DNA of 55,110 nucleotides from Prevotellaceae bacterium UBA1075 (lineage in GTDB: Bacteria; Bacteroidota; Bacteroidia; Bacteroidales; Bacteroidaceae), in the NCBI GenBank assembly GCA_002316015.1, contig DCCS01000017.1, positions 1 to 55,110 on the forward strand, in the 5' to 3' direction. The notes beneath the pieces were generated by a model. It was not told where the DNA came from and ran no database searches. It saw only the letters and a program-made list of their open reading frames with translations. Below, piece by piece: positions 16,707 through 25,048 of this stretch; position 1 is the stretch's first letter, and each line of letters opens with the position of its first letter. The position numbers and the translations under genes were made by a program.

Positions 16707-17951
16707 ATGTATTACGCATGGATGATGGCACGGCGGATGTTCTCGCACCGGGAAGATGCGGGGAGGGTTTCGCGTCCGGCCATCACTATTTCAACACTTG
16801 GCGTGTCCATAGGTCTGGCGGTCATGCTGGCGAGCGTGTCCGTAGCCATGGGGTTCCAGCGCGAGGTGCAGGCCAAACTGCTGGGATTTGGAGCGCACAT
16901 TCAGGTGTTCAGTTACGAGAGCCTGGGCTCCAATGAGATGAAACCCATTGTGGTGGACAAGGAAGTGCTGAAAAGCCTGGAGCGCATTTCTGGTGTGAAA
17001 CATGCGCAACGATTCAGTGTGAAGCCAGGAATGCTCAAGACAAACGACTCGTTCCGTGGCGTGGTGTTCAGAGGAATAGGGCAAGAGTACGACACCACTT
17101 TCCTGGCCAGGAATCTGGTGGCAGGTGCGATTCCCTTGCTGACAGACTCGGTGTCATCGGGAAGGCTGCTCGTGTCGCAGGCACTTGCCAGGCAACTGAA
17201 ACTGGAGGTTGGGTCTTCCGTTTACGCGTATTTTTTTGAGAACAGCGTGAAGGCACGCCGTTTCCGTGTAAGTGGAATTTACTGCACGCATCTGTCCGAT
17301 TTTGACAGCCAGGTGGTGTTTACCGACCTGCATACGGTGCATGGCCTGCTTGACTGGGACACTAACCAGCAGGGTGGGGCAGAGTTGCTGACGGAGGATT
17401 TCGGGAAGCTGGAGCAAGTGAAGGAGCAGGTGGTGAAGGCCATAAACAGGAAGCGTGATGCTTATGGCGCGCAATACACTTCGATGACCATACGCGAACT
17501 ATATCCACAGGTGTTCGCATGGCTTGACCTGCTTGACTTGGACGTGTGGGTGATACTGATACTCATGACATGTGTGGCAGGCTTTACCATGATAAGCGGA
17601 TTGCTCATCATCATCCTGGAACACACCAACTTCATCGGTGTGATGAAGGCCATGGGTGCCACCAACAGAGAGATGCGCCATCTGTTTCTGCATTATGCGG
17701 GCTTCATTGTGCTGCGTGGTATGCTCTTTGGCAACATTCTGGCTTTCGCGTTGCTGGCACTGCAGCATTTCACTGGTTTGGTGCGCCTGAATCCTGAAGT
17801 TTACTATGTGGAGTCGGTCCCGGTGATGTTCTGCTGGGGCTACTTCGTGTTGGTTAATTGTTTCACACTCATTTCCTGCATTATGGCTTTGCTGCTGCCT
17901 AGCTACATCATCTCGTCCGTCCACCCGGCAAGGAGCATACGCTTTGAGTGA
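16707..17951 (+). CDS. ABC transporter permease of the LolC/E-FtsX-MacB family
   Basis: An inner-membrane permease with an N-terminal transmembrane segment (ISTLGVSIGLAVMLASVSVA, about residues 29-48) and a periplasmic domain of about 220 residues. Three C-terminal membrane helices lie near residues 279-303, 331-356 and 375-400, which is the FtsX topology. Such permeases of about 410 residues in Bacteroidetes resemble LolE and may release lipoproteins, but no LolD-like ATPase is adjacent, so the partner is encoded elsewhere. The start is supported by AGGAG upstream. It converges with the CotH-family gene. Lipoprotein release is inferred from family only. Confidence 0.87.
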   Translation: MYYAWMMARRMFSHREDAGRVSRPAITISTLGVSIGLAVMLASVSVAMGFQREVQAKLLGFGAHIQVFSYESLGSNEMKPIVVDKEVLKSLERISGVKHAQRFSVKPGMLKTNDSFRGVVFRGIGQEYDTTFLARNLVAGAIPLLTDSVSSGRLLVSQALARQLKLEVGSSVYAYFFENSVKARRFRVSGIYCTHLSDFDSQVVFTDLHTVHGLLDWDTNQQGGAELLTEDFGKLEQVKEQVVKAINRKRDAYGAQYTSMTIRELYPQVFAWLDLLDLDVWVILILMTCVAGFTMISGLLIIILEHTNFIGVMKAMGATNREMRHLFLHYAGFIVLRGMLFGNILAFALLALQHFTGLVRLNPEVYYVESVPVMFCWGYFVLVNCFTLISCIMALLLPSYIISSVHPARSIRFE

Positions 17952-18003
17952 GTTTGCCAGTTTGCCCTTTGTCTGAAAAAACATACGGTCAGATGTTTTG
18001 AGG

Positions 18004-18017
18004 TACTTCGCGAAGTA
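18004..18017. repeat. Perfect 14-bp palindrome in convergent intergenic gap
   Basis: TACTTCGCGAAGTA is fully self-complementary and sits between the convergent permease gene (ends 17951) and the CotH-family gene (ends 18048). It could be part of a weak terminator or a protein-binding site; no U tract follows. Confidence 0.5.
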
Positions 18018-18047
18018 ACACACGCAGGAGACTCTTTTCCCTTCGGT

Positions 18048-21000
18048 TCATCTGCCTCTGTCGCGGATTATCACCTTGCTCACATTCACCGTGCCGTCCT
18101 GGTGAGTGTGGCGTATGATGTTCAGCCCCTGTTGGGGCGAGGCGAGCCTGATGCCATCTGTTGTAAAGTACTCGGTGCGTATGATTGGGGAAGAGCCTGG
18201 AACGCGGGGACTGGTGACTGAGGTTGGGTAGTGCGAGTCGTCGTAGTTCGTGTCTTTGCCATAAATCCACTCCGCGCTGGCCGACAACCAGTTTGCCGCA
18301 CCTATTGTTGGCCGCTGCATGCGGAACACCCGCTTGCCTCCATCGGGATATCGTCCCACGCTCTGGTCGCCGCTGTGTGTGTCGTAGCGCAAGGTGTCGC
18401 TCCATGAGCGGTCGGCGGCGGTGAGTATGACCACTCCCCCCTCTTCGTCCTTTAGTTTGAAGGGCGCATGCAGCTGTGTGTGCCCGTTGGCCTTGTCCAT
18501 CCAGATGATTTTGTGCCCGTGTGCGGGAATGATGGTGTTGCTTTCCATCGCGTCAGGGGTGATGGTTGCCTGGAAGGGATTGGCCAGTGAGTTGCTCAGA
18601 TACATGCCCGTGAGGTCAATGTCCTGTCCGGTAGTGTTGTAGAGTTCCACCCAGTCGGCTCTCTTGTAGAGGTCGTTCTGGTAAATGCTGTTGCGTGCGC
18701 TCACCTCGTTGACAACCACGGGGTGACTTCCCGCATCATTGAGGGCAGAGGCCTTGAGTGGGGCGAATACTGCCTCAAGAACCATGTCTTTGTCTTCCCT
18801 CACTTCAAGCACGCGGCAGCTGGAGATGATTTCCCCGCCTTCTCCTCCGAGTCTCCATCCAGTGAAGTTATACCCTGCTGGGGCGGAAGCCTCGATGCTG
18901 ACGGGTGCGAAGAGTGTGCCATTGAACTTCCCGAATGGCACAGGTTGCCCGTTTACGCGGAAGGACACCTGTGGCACATTTCCGGCGAGGCTCACGCTCA
19001 TGCCGTTGCCCAGGCCATAGTTCTTGCGCAAGTCCTTCATCCGTTCCCTCCTGCGTGTCTCGCTTCTCACGGCATTTCTTATCCTTTGGTATGTGCTCTG
19101 AGGGTTGCGTCCTTCGTAAGAGAGTGCCTTGCTCACCAGATTGCAGATGCTGTCACCCACCAACGCGCAGAGGTCACTGGTGAACACGCTGCCGTCGGCC
19201 AGGCAGAAAGCGTCCACAAAACTGCGCCGCCACTGTGGGTTCTGCTTGATGTTGTTGTAGATGCAGAGCAATTCATTGCTGCGGTTGCCCTCCAGCGAGG
19301 ACAATGCTGTATTGCTGTTCCAGCCAGAGTCCTGGTCAAAGAGTACGAGGTGAAACTTCCCGTCGGGCAGAGAGCGGTAGCCCTTCACGTTGTTGTGGTT
19401 GAGAATCCAGTCGTCAGGGCCGATATAGGCTACTGCCGCCCAGTAATTGGTGTATTCGTCAATATCCAACATCTGGCACAGTTTCGCGTACGAGGTTGGC
19501 GACTCGGCTTGGGCCGAAAGGGCAAGCAGCGCATCGAATGCATCGCGGGTGCCACTCGTCTGTACATAGCCATTGGAATACTCGAAGGCATCCATCTGGT
19601 CATCGTCGTACCCATAGTTGGCTGTCCCGTGATAGCGGTTGCTGGGCTCACGCATGTTCAGCAAGCCGATATACTTGCCGTTGAAGAATACGTGCACAGG
19701 CTGCAGGTCTTGCACGTCCACCATGTACTGGCTGCTCAGTATCATCTGCTGTGTGATGGCATCCGTGACTCGCCCGCCCTGGGGGGCTTCGTTGTCGTTC
19801 CCCCCGTTACGTACCAGTATCTGTTTGTATCTGTTGAAAGGTTTGTGCGGAAACAGCACAGCGTCGAGGCTTTTCCTGTTCTCGTAGGTCTTGCTGGCCT
19901 TTATCTTGAACGATGCGGGCATGAAATGCCTGCTCCATCCTCCCGACACTTTGAATTCTGCCTCCTGGTTGAGTTTTGGCTGTCCATCGGGACTGATGAG
20001 TTCCACGTTCACGGGACGCTCCCAGTCCATGTTCCTGTTTGACTTGCCGTGGTTGCGCCCGCTCTCGCCGTTTACCCCGTCCACATATACGCCTATGCTG
20101 TCACCATACAGATTGTCGGGGGCGGTGGTGACCGAGAGCACGGGCAAGTAGTAGTCTCTGTCCCTGAATATGTAGGAGCGGGTGACTACCTCGCTGGGCA
20201 GGAAGTCCTTTCCGATGAGCACAAAGCGCAGGACAAGAGTGGACGAGATGGTGAACTCGCCGCTCTTGCTCACAAAACCGTGTGTGGCTGTGGGGGTGCT
20301 TCCATCGCTGGTGTAATGTAATGTGCAGCCTTCGGGTATGGGGACATGCATGCTGAAAGGCACTGTGAATATTTGTGAGTCAACGCTTGGAGCAGGGGTG
20401 CTGGCGCGTTGCGATGCAAACCGCGAGATGTTGTTGCTGGCTGACGGGGTAGGCTCTCCTGTCGTTGACCATGTGCCGCCTCCGTCTGTGGTGCGGGCAT
20501 AGGAACAGCGTGCTGTGGGCTGTGGATAGGTGACTGACGAGATGGGTGTGCCATCCTGCGAGGACAACAGCACCGTGCCGCCATCGTTTGAAAGTTTCAG
20601 CCGCACTTGTCTGTTGGCAGTGGGGCCATATGTCCCGTCATCTTTGTAATGGTCGAAAAAGAGAGCCTTCCAGCCCTTGGGGGGTATCACTCCCGCCTCC
20701 TGGGTCAACTGGAACTGGCGGGGATTGTTTGTGTCCACGCTCAGCCAAAGTCCCGCCAGTGGCACGCGTTTTTCTGTAGGGTTGTAAACCTCAATCCATC
20801 CGCCGTAGTTGAATGACCAGTCAATGTACTGGTCGATGTTGCGCGCCTGCACCTCGTTGATGACCAGTTGGGTGGGGTCGGCATCTGCGTCCGACTCCTC
20901 GTAGAAATCCTTTTCCACCGCCATGCCGCAGTCAAAGAAGCGTCCGCCCCAATTCTGTTGTATGTATGCGGCAATCACGTTGCTTCCCTCGCGCAGGAGG

Positions 21001-22541
21001 TTGCACGGAATGGGAATGCTCACATATTCCTTACCCGCAGTCCACCCTGTGGCAGCGTCAAGCAGGTGCCCGTTGACGTAGATGCGGTAACTGTCGTCGT
21101 GACACACACGTAATGTGTATTTTGAGCGTGGGTTGACTTCTTTGATTGTAAATTCGCGCCGTATCCACAAGTTGGTGTTGTCCCCTCCTGGCCACTCGGT
21201 TCTCACTTCGGGCATGTAGTCGAGATTTCCGATAGGCATGGATGCGGAAGGCCATGAGGATGCATCATAGTCGGGCATAGTCCATGACATCGTCTCATTC
21301 CGTCCGCCAATAGCCATGTCCTTTATCCGCTGTCCTGTGGCGGGATTGGCATAGTATAACCAGTTGAAATAAGAGGTGCCGTTCCATAGGTCGTGCCTGT
21401 CTTTCTGGTCCAGGATTCTTATTCTTGAGATGGTGATGGTGGTACTGTCGGCCTTTGTGGGAAAGCGGAACTCCAGTTTGGCAGAGTTGATGTCCGTGCC
21501 CGTGAGGTTGGACATGACGATGGACTCGTCTTGGCCTGCCGCGAGGTCGCATGTGGCTTTTGCCAGGCACACGTCGTCATTGTCGCTTTGGTTCAGGGCA
21601 AACTGCACGCCTGGCACATCGTGGTCAGCCGTCAGTACCACCCTCACCTGGTACTTGTGCCCTGGCAGAAGTGATATGGGCGTGCGGAACTGCACGCGTG
21701 CGTTTTCGGCAGTGAGTGCTGCTGTGGGCAGGGATATGGTGTACACATCCCCCGACTTTGCCTCGTAGAGCCGTTCCCATCCATGTGTCTCACTCTCTAC
21801 GTTGTTGTACTGGCCATTGTAGCCGCCCTCGGGATTGAAGAGCAACCGTGCGGTCCAGTTCTCCACAAAGCCCATGGGCAATGAGCCCAGTTCCTTGTCC
21901 TCGTAAGGCGCACCATAGAGGCCGCAGTCGGCATATCCACCTCCGTAGTTGTTGTGCACATGCAGGGCTATCACGTTCTCCCGTCCATCGGTGTGCAGCA
22001 GTGCCACTTGTTCGGCATTGAGCAGGATATATTCTGACTCGTTCCAGTCCTTGCCCGTTTCGTGCACCAGCGTGCCGTTGATGTAAAACTGGCTTTCTCC
22101 ATCATCGTGGCCTACAGCCATATACACGCGGCTGCAGTTGATTTTGTCCAGGGTAAAGGAGCGGCGTATGTATATGTCGGATGTGGTGGAACTGCTTCCC
22201 CATACCGTGCAGGGGAGATTGTTGTAAGTGCCTTCGGTGTAGTAGGGAGCCTTGGTGACTTCCCATTGGTATGTTCCGCCCGTGGGGGTGTATTCGCGCT
22301 CATGCCATTGGCGGCCCTGGGTGTCAACGGGCGGCGTTCCCTGCACATTGCTGTACTTGCCCCATGTGGAGGCCGTTCCTGGGTTTGCGATGTAGGTGAC
22401 AGCCTGCCAGTCCATGCTGCTGTAGTAAGTGGACGGAAGTATCTCCTGGGTGGCATTCACTTCTCTGATTCCCTGCGCGCGTATGACGTAGATTGGAAGC
22501 GTGGATAGGGCAGAGGCCAAGAGCAGTATTCGTCTCAACAT
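18048..22541 (-). CDS. Large secreted CotH-kinase-family protein with duplicated N-terminal beta domains and two lamin-tail domains
   Basis: The 1497-residue protein begins with a Sec signal peptide (to about residue 23, VIRAQG). Two related sugar-binding-like modules follow, each with GHDD/CHDD, YINGTL/YVNGHL and a terminal NYGGGYADCG or NWGGRFFDCG motif (about 135-215 and 475-545). LVINEVQARN near 557 starts a lamin-tail domain, and a chitobiase/Fn3-like HYTSDGSTPT segment comes next. The CotH domain has YIGLLNMREPS near 950 and FDQDSGWN. VVVNEVSARN near 1273 starts a second lamin-tail domain. The C-terminus (EYFTTDGIRLA to KVIIRDRGR) looks like the short tails of Prevotella cell-surface proteins. 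CotH of Bacillus is a protein kinase; the target here is unknown. It has its own promoter at 22584-22614. Confidence 0.85.
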   Translation of the reverse strand: MLRRILLLASALSTLPIYVIRAQGIREVNATQEILPSTYYSSMDWQAVTYIANPGTASTWGKYSNVQGTPPVDTQGRQWHEREYTPTGGTYQWEVTKAPYYTEGTYNNLPCTVWGSSSTTSDIYIRRSFTLDKINCSRVYMAVGHDDGESQFYINGTLVHETGKDWNESEYILLNAEQVALLHTDGRENVIALHVHNNYGGGYADCGLYGAPYEDKELGSLPMGFVENWTARLLFNPEGGYNGQYNNVESETHGWERLYEAKSGDVYTISLPTAALTAENARVQFRTPISLLPGHKYQVRVVLTADHDVPGVQFALNQSDNDDVCLAKATCDLAAGQDESIVMSNLTGTDINSAKLEFRFPTKADSTTITISRIRILDQKDRHDLWNGTSYFNWLYYANPATGQRIKDMAIGGRNETMSWTMPDYDASSWPSASMPIGNLDYMPEVRTEWPGGDNTNLWIRREFTIKEVNPRSKYTLRVCHDDSYRIYVNGHLLDAATGWTAGKEYVSIPIPCNLLREGSNVIAAYIQQNWGGRFFDCGMAVEKDFYEESDADADPTQLVINEVQARNIDQYIDWSFNYGGWIEVYNPTEKRVPLAGLWLSVDTNNPRQFQLTQEAGVIPPKGWKALFFDHYKDDGTYGPTANRQVRLKLSNDGGTVLLSSQDGTPISSVTYPQPTARCSYARTTDGGGTWSTTGEPTPSASNNISRFASQRASTPAPSVDSQIFTVPFSMHVPIPEGCTLHYTSDGSTPTATHGFVSKSGEFTISSTLVLRFVLIGKDFLPSEVVTRSYIFRDRDYYLPVLSVTTAPDNLYGDSIGVYVDGVNGESGRNHGKSNRNMDWERPVNVELISPDGQPKLNQEAEFKVSGGWSRHFMPASFKIKASKTYENRKSLDAVLFPHKPFNRYKQILVRNGGNDNEAPQGGRVTDAITQQMILSSQYMVDVQDLQPVHVFFNGKYIGLLNMREPSNRYHGTANYGYDDDQMDAFEYSNGYVQTSGTRDAFDALLALSAQAESPTSYAKLCQMLDIDEYTNYWAAVAYIGPDDWILNHNNVKGYRSLPDGKFHLVLFDQDSGWNSNTALSSLEGNRSNELLCIYNNIKQNPQWRRSFVDAFCLADGSVFTSDLCALVGDSICNLVSKALSYEGRNPQSTYQRIRNAVRSETRRRERMKDLRKNYGLGNGMSVSLAGNVPQVSFRVNGQPVPFGKFNGTLFAPVSIEASAPAGYNFTGWRLGGEGGEIISSCRVLEVREDKDMVLEAVFAPLKASALNDAGSHPVVVNEVSARNSIYQNDLYKRADWVELYNTTGQDIDLTGMYLSNSLANPFQATITPDAMESNTIIPAHGHKIIWMDKANGHTQLHAPFKLKDEEGGVVILTAADRSWSDTLRYDTHSGDQSVGRYPDGGKRVFRMQRPTIGAANWLSASAEWIYGKDTNYDDSHYPTSVTSPRVPGSSPIIRTEYFTTDGIRLASPQQGLNIIRHTHQDGTVNVSKVIIRDRGR

Positions 22542-22583
22542 GGCGAGTGTGATTGTTTTTTTGTTCCTTACATGATGTGACCA

Positions 22584-22614
22584 TAAAGTTACAGGCTTTT
22601 CCTCTATGGTGCAA
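22584..22614 (-). promoter_or_regulatory. Promoter of the CotH-family gene
   Basis: On the minus strand TTG (22614-22612) is followed after 20 nt by TAACTTTA (22591-22584), one base off the TAnnTTTG consensus. The predicted start near 22577 gives a 36-nt leader. Confidence 0.7.
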
Positions 22615-22644
22615 GGAAATGCGCATTTTTGTTTCCGGCCGGGG

Positions 22645-23532
22645 TTACGTCTTTCCCTTTCCCCTGGAAACCACGATTGTGACGGCCACCACGATGAGCA
22701 GAATCCCTATGACACTTCGTGGCGTGAGAACTTCCGAGAACACGGTGACACCCACGAACACTGCCGTGATGGGTTCCAGGGCTCCCAGTATGGCTGTCTC
22801 TGTGGAGCCTATGTGCTGGATGGCCACGCCAGTGAGTGCCAATGAAAGTGCGGTGGGAAAGATGGCAGCCCCCAGGGAGTAGCCCCAGTGCCAGCCGTGT
22901 GGCGTGGTCAGGTGCCCTTGTGCGCACACACCTGCTATCAGCAGGGCGCATCCCATAGCCAGAATGTAGAAAGTGATTTTTGCCGAAGGCAGGCTCCTGA
23001 GGCAGCCCCTGCCTATATAAATAAGGTACAAGGCATAGGCGAGGGCTGAGAACAGAACCAGGACCACCCCTGTAAGCGAGACATGCGTCTCCTCCTTGTC
23101 GCCCCATCCACTCAGTATGGCTATCCCCAGGGTGGCAAGGGCCAGACAAAGTCCCACGCTCCAGTGCATGCGCTCACCAAAGACAATGGCCATTAGAAGT
23201 GCTGTGAGAATGGGATATACAAAGAGTATGGTGCTGGCGATGCCCGCGCTCATGTAGTTGTATGACAGATAGAGAAGCAGCGACGAGCCAGCCATCAATA
23301 TGCTCAGCAAAAAGAGTTGACATGCCTCTCTCTTGTTTATTCTCAGGTCGATGTCTTGCCTGTAAAGCATTGTGCCGAGCAGTGGTACGGAAAGCAGGTA
23401 CCTGAACAGAAGTGTCGACCACGCGTCCATGCCGTCTGCAAAGAGCGGGAGGGCAAAGAGTGGGTTGAGCCCGTAGAAGGCAGCGGCAAGGATGCCTGCC
23501 GTATATCCAACTCTTCGGCCGTTGCGTGCCAT
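22645..23532 (-). CDS. EamA/DMT-family membrane transporter
   Basis: A polytopic inner-membrane protein of 295 residues with about ten hydrophobic helices and the duplicated EamA layout. The first half opens with GYTAGILAAAFYGLNPLFALPLF in which an early Asn-Pro is typical. The second half ends with an internal repeat including GSTETAILGALEPITAVFVG, the glutamate-proline motif of EamA proteins. The substrate is unknown (amino acids, nucleosides or drugs in relatives). I chose the ATG at 23532; the earlier possible start at 23595 lies inside the terminator hairpin of the upstream OmpA gene. It is in the same direction as the OmpA gene and probably separate from it in transcription. Confidence 0.87.
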   Translation of the reverse strand: MARNGRRVGYTAGILAAAFYGLNPLFALPLFADGMDAWSTLLFRYLLSVPLLGTMLYRQDIDLRINKREACQLFLLSILMAGSSLLLYLSYNYMSAGIASTILFVYPILTALLMAIVFGERMHWSVGLCLALATLGIAILSGWGDKEETHVSLTGVVLVLFSALAYALYLIYIGRGCLRSLPSAKITFYILAMGCALLIAGVCAQGHLTTPHGWHWGYSLGAAIFPTALSLALTGVAIQHIGSTETAILGALEPITAVFVGVTVFSEVLTPRSVIGILLIVVAVTIVVSRGKGKT

Positions 23533-23576
23533 TGGGCTACAATTGTGGGTGAGAGCCATGATAGTTTGCGCAAAGA

Positions 23577-23613
23577 GAGGAGACGAGCTCCACATGGCGG
23601 AACCCGTCTCCTC
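23577..23613 (-). terminator. Hairpin terminator after the OmpA-family gene
   Basis: GAGGAGACG (23577-23585) and CGTCTCCTC (23605-23613) form a perfect 9-bp stem with a 19-nt loop. On the minus strand it lies 40 nt after the OmpA-family stop codon and is followed by TCTTTG. It separates that gene from the EamA gene. Confidence 0.7.
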
Positions 23614-23653
23614 GTAATTTTGAGTTTGTCGTGTGTGGTTTACTTTATGCGAA

Positions 23654-24742
23654 TTACTTTACGCGAACATAAACCACGCGGTTGGAACTTTCGCTCTCGG
23701 CACCATGGGCGGTTGTGCTCACCACTTTAATGCCACGACCCTCGAGGTACTTCTTCACCGCATCGGCGCGTTTCTGGGAAAGTTTCTTGTTGTATGCCTT
23801 AGTTCCTTCGGGTGAGGCATAGGCATCAAGAGACACAGTGGCGTTGGCGGGAACATCGTTCAGGGTTGCCTTGGCTGTTCCGGTGAGGATGCTCTTGTTC
23901 TGTGCGAACTCCACAACATAGGTGTTGCCTACTTCCTTGGAAACCTCCACACGAACTTCCTTGATCTTCTCCACGGGTTTCTCCACAATCTTCTCCACGG
24001 TCTTCTCGACCACCACGGGCTCAACAGTGGTGAAGTGGTGGCTCTTGTTGGAAGTCTTGAAGTGGTAGGTCACGCCAGCGGTAATCTGGAATGTGGCCGC
24101 GTGTGTGAAATGGGAGGAGTGGTTGCTGTCGTCGCAGCCCCACATGCCAGAGGCTTCTGTGTATCTGCCAGCCTTTTCGCCTGTGGTCTCGTTGGCATGT
24201 GTCAGGTCAAACACCACGGCGGGCTTCACGCTCAGTGTCCAGGCCTTCTTCTCACCGAGGTTGAAGTCAAAGTCGATGCCTGCCTTGCCAACTGCGGCGT
24301 TGCGGTAGTTCTTGCTGTTCCACCTTGTGTCTTCGGGGTAGAAGTAGTGCATGTAGCCGCCACCAATCTTTGGGCTGATTTCGAACACGCGGGGAGCCCC
24401 CTTGTAGCCACAGAACCAGTTCATCAGGTTCACCTTGGCCATCAGGGCGGCAGTCACGTTGTCCACTGTGCAGTCAGAGTGGTTCACGTTCCAGTTGCTC
24501 CAGTTGTTGAATCCGGCCTGAACCTCAGCCTGTACGCTGAGGACGGGTGTGATTCCCTTTGTCAGTTGAATGGCAGCCACACCGCCATTGGGGGTGTCAA
24601 AGTCACGCAGGTTGGTCGTGACTCCACCATCAACGCCAATTGACCAGTTGTCAAAAAAGCGGTGTCCGCTCACGTTGTACTGTGCACTTGCACTGGTTGC
24701 CATCGCGAAGATGGCGATAACCAAAGAGGTAATCTTTTTCAT
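23654..24742 (-). CDS. OmpA-family outer-membrane protein
   Basis: An outer-membrane beta-barrel joined to a periplasmic peptidoglycan-binding domain. It has a signal peptide (cleavage predicted after ATSASA, residue 20) and a barrel of about 210 residues with alternating aromatic strands. A charged linker with repeated VEK units (TVEKIVEKPVEKIKEV) leads to a C-terminal OmpA domain (about 265-362) containing YASPEGTKAYNKKLSQKRAD, the peptidoglycan-binding signature. At 362 residues it resembles the abundant major OmpA-like porins of Prevotella and Porphyromonas. The 5' leader appears long (about 97 nt from the -7 box at 24846-24853). It is followed by a terminator, so it is probably monocistronic. 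Confidence 0.9.
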   Translation of the reverse strand: MKKITSLVIAIFAMATSASAQYNVSGHRFFDNWSIGVDGGVTTNLRDFDTPNGGVAAIQLTKGITPVLSVQAEVQAGFNNWSNWNVNHSDCTVDNVTAALMAKVNLMNWFCGYKGAPRVFEISPKIGGGYMHYFYPEDTRWNSKNYRNAAVGKAGIDFDFNLGEKKAWTLSVKPAVVFDLTHANETTGEKAGRYTEASGMWGCDDSNHSSHFTHAATFQITAGVTYHFKTSNKSHHFTTVEPVVVEKTVEKIVEKPVEKIKEVRVEVSKEVGNTYVVEFAQNKSILTGTAKATLNDVPANATVSLDAYASPEGTKAYNKKLSQKRADAVKKYLEGRGIKVVSTTAHGAESESSNRVVYVRVK

Positions 24743-25048
24743 TTCTGAATCTCTTTTAAAGATTAGACTTTAATTTTGTTCTTGATTTATTTCTCGTCTC
24801 ATTCAATTGCCTCGTGGGGATGCTCAAAGCCTCCATTCCGCACTGCAAAGATAGGTTATTATTTCAATACAAAAAAGGAAAACAAAACTTTTTTACTGTG
24901 CCCACATAAAGAATATGAATGTGTCTCAGTGCATTTGTCCTATTTGTGTCTTCTTTTATACTCTTTGGGTCGGGGCAGTTGCCTGCTTTGGTCGCGGGTG
25001 TTGTCTGATGGCCGCAAACGGGACAGGGATTGTGGTGTGACTGACGGG
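24743..25048 (-). promoter_or_regulatory. Intergenic region with OmpA promoter (-7 box at 24846-24853)
   Basis: On the minus strand TATCTTTG (24853-24846) matches the -7 consensus. Upstream sequence is T-rich, with TTTTTTG only 16 nt away rather than 20, so the -33 is approximate. The predicted start near 24839 gives a leader of about 97 nt. I see no gene and no clear terminator for the ABC ATPase gene that ends at 25049. Confidence 0.6.
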
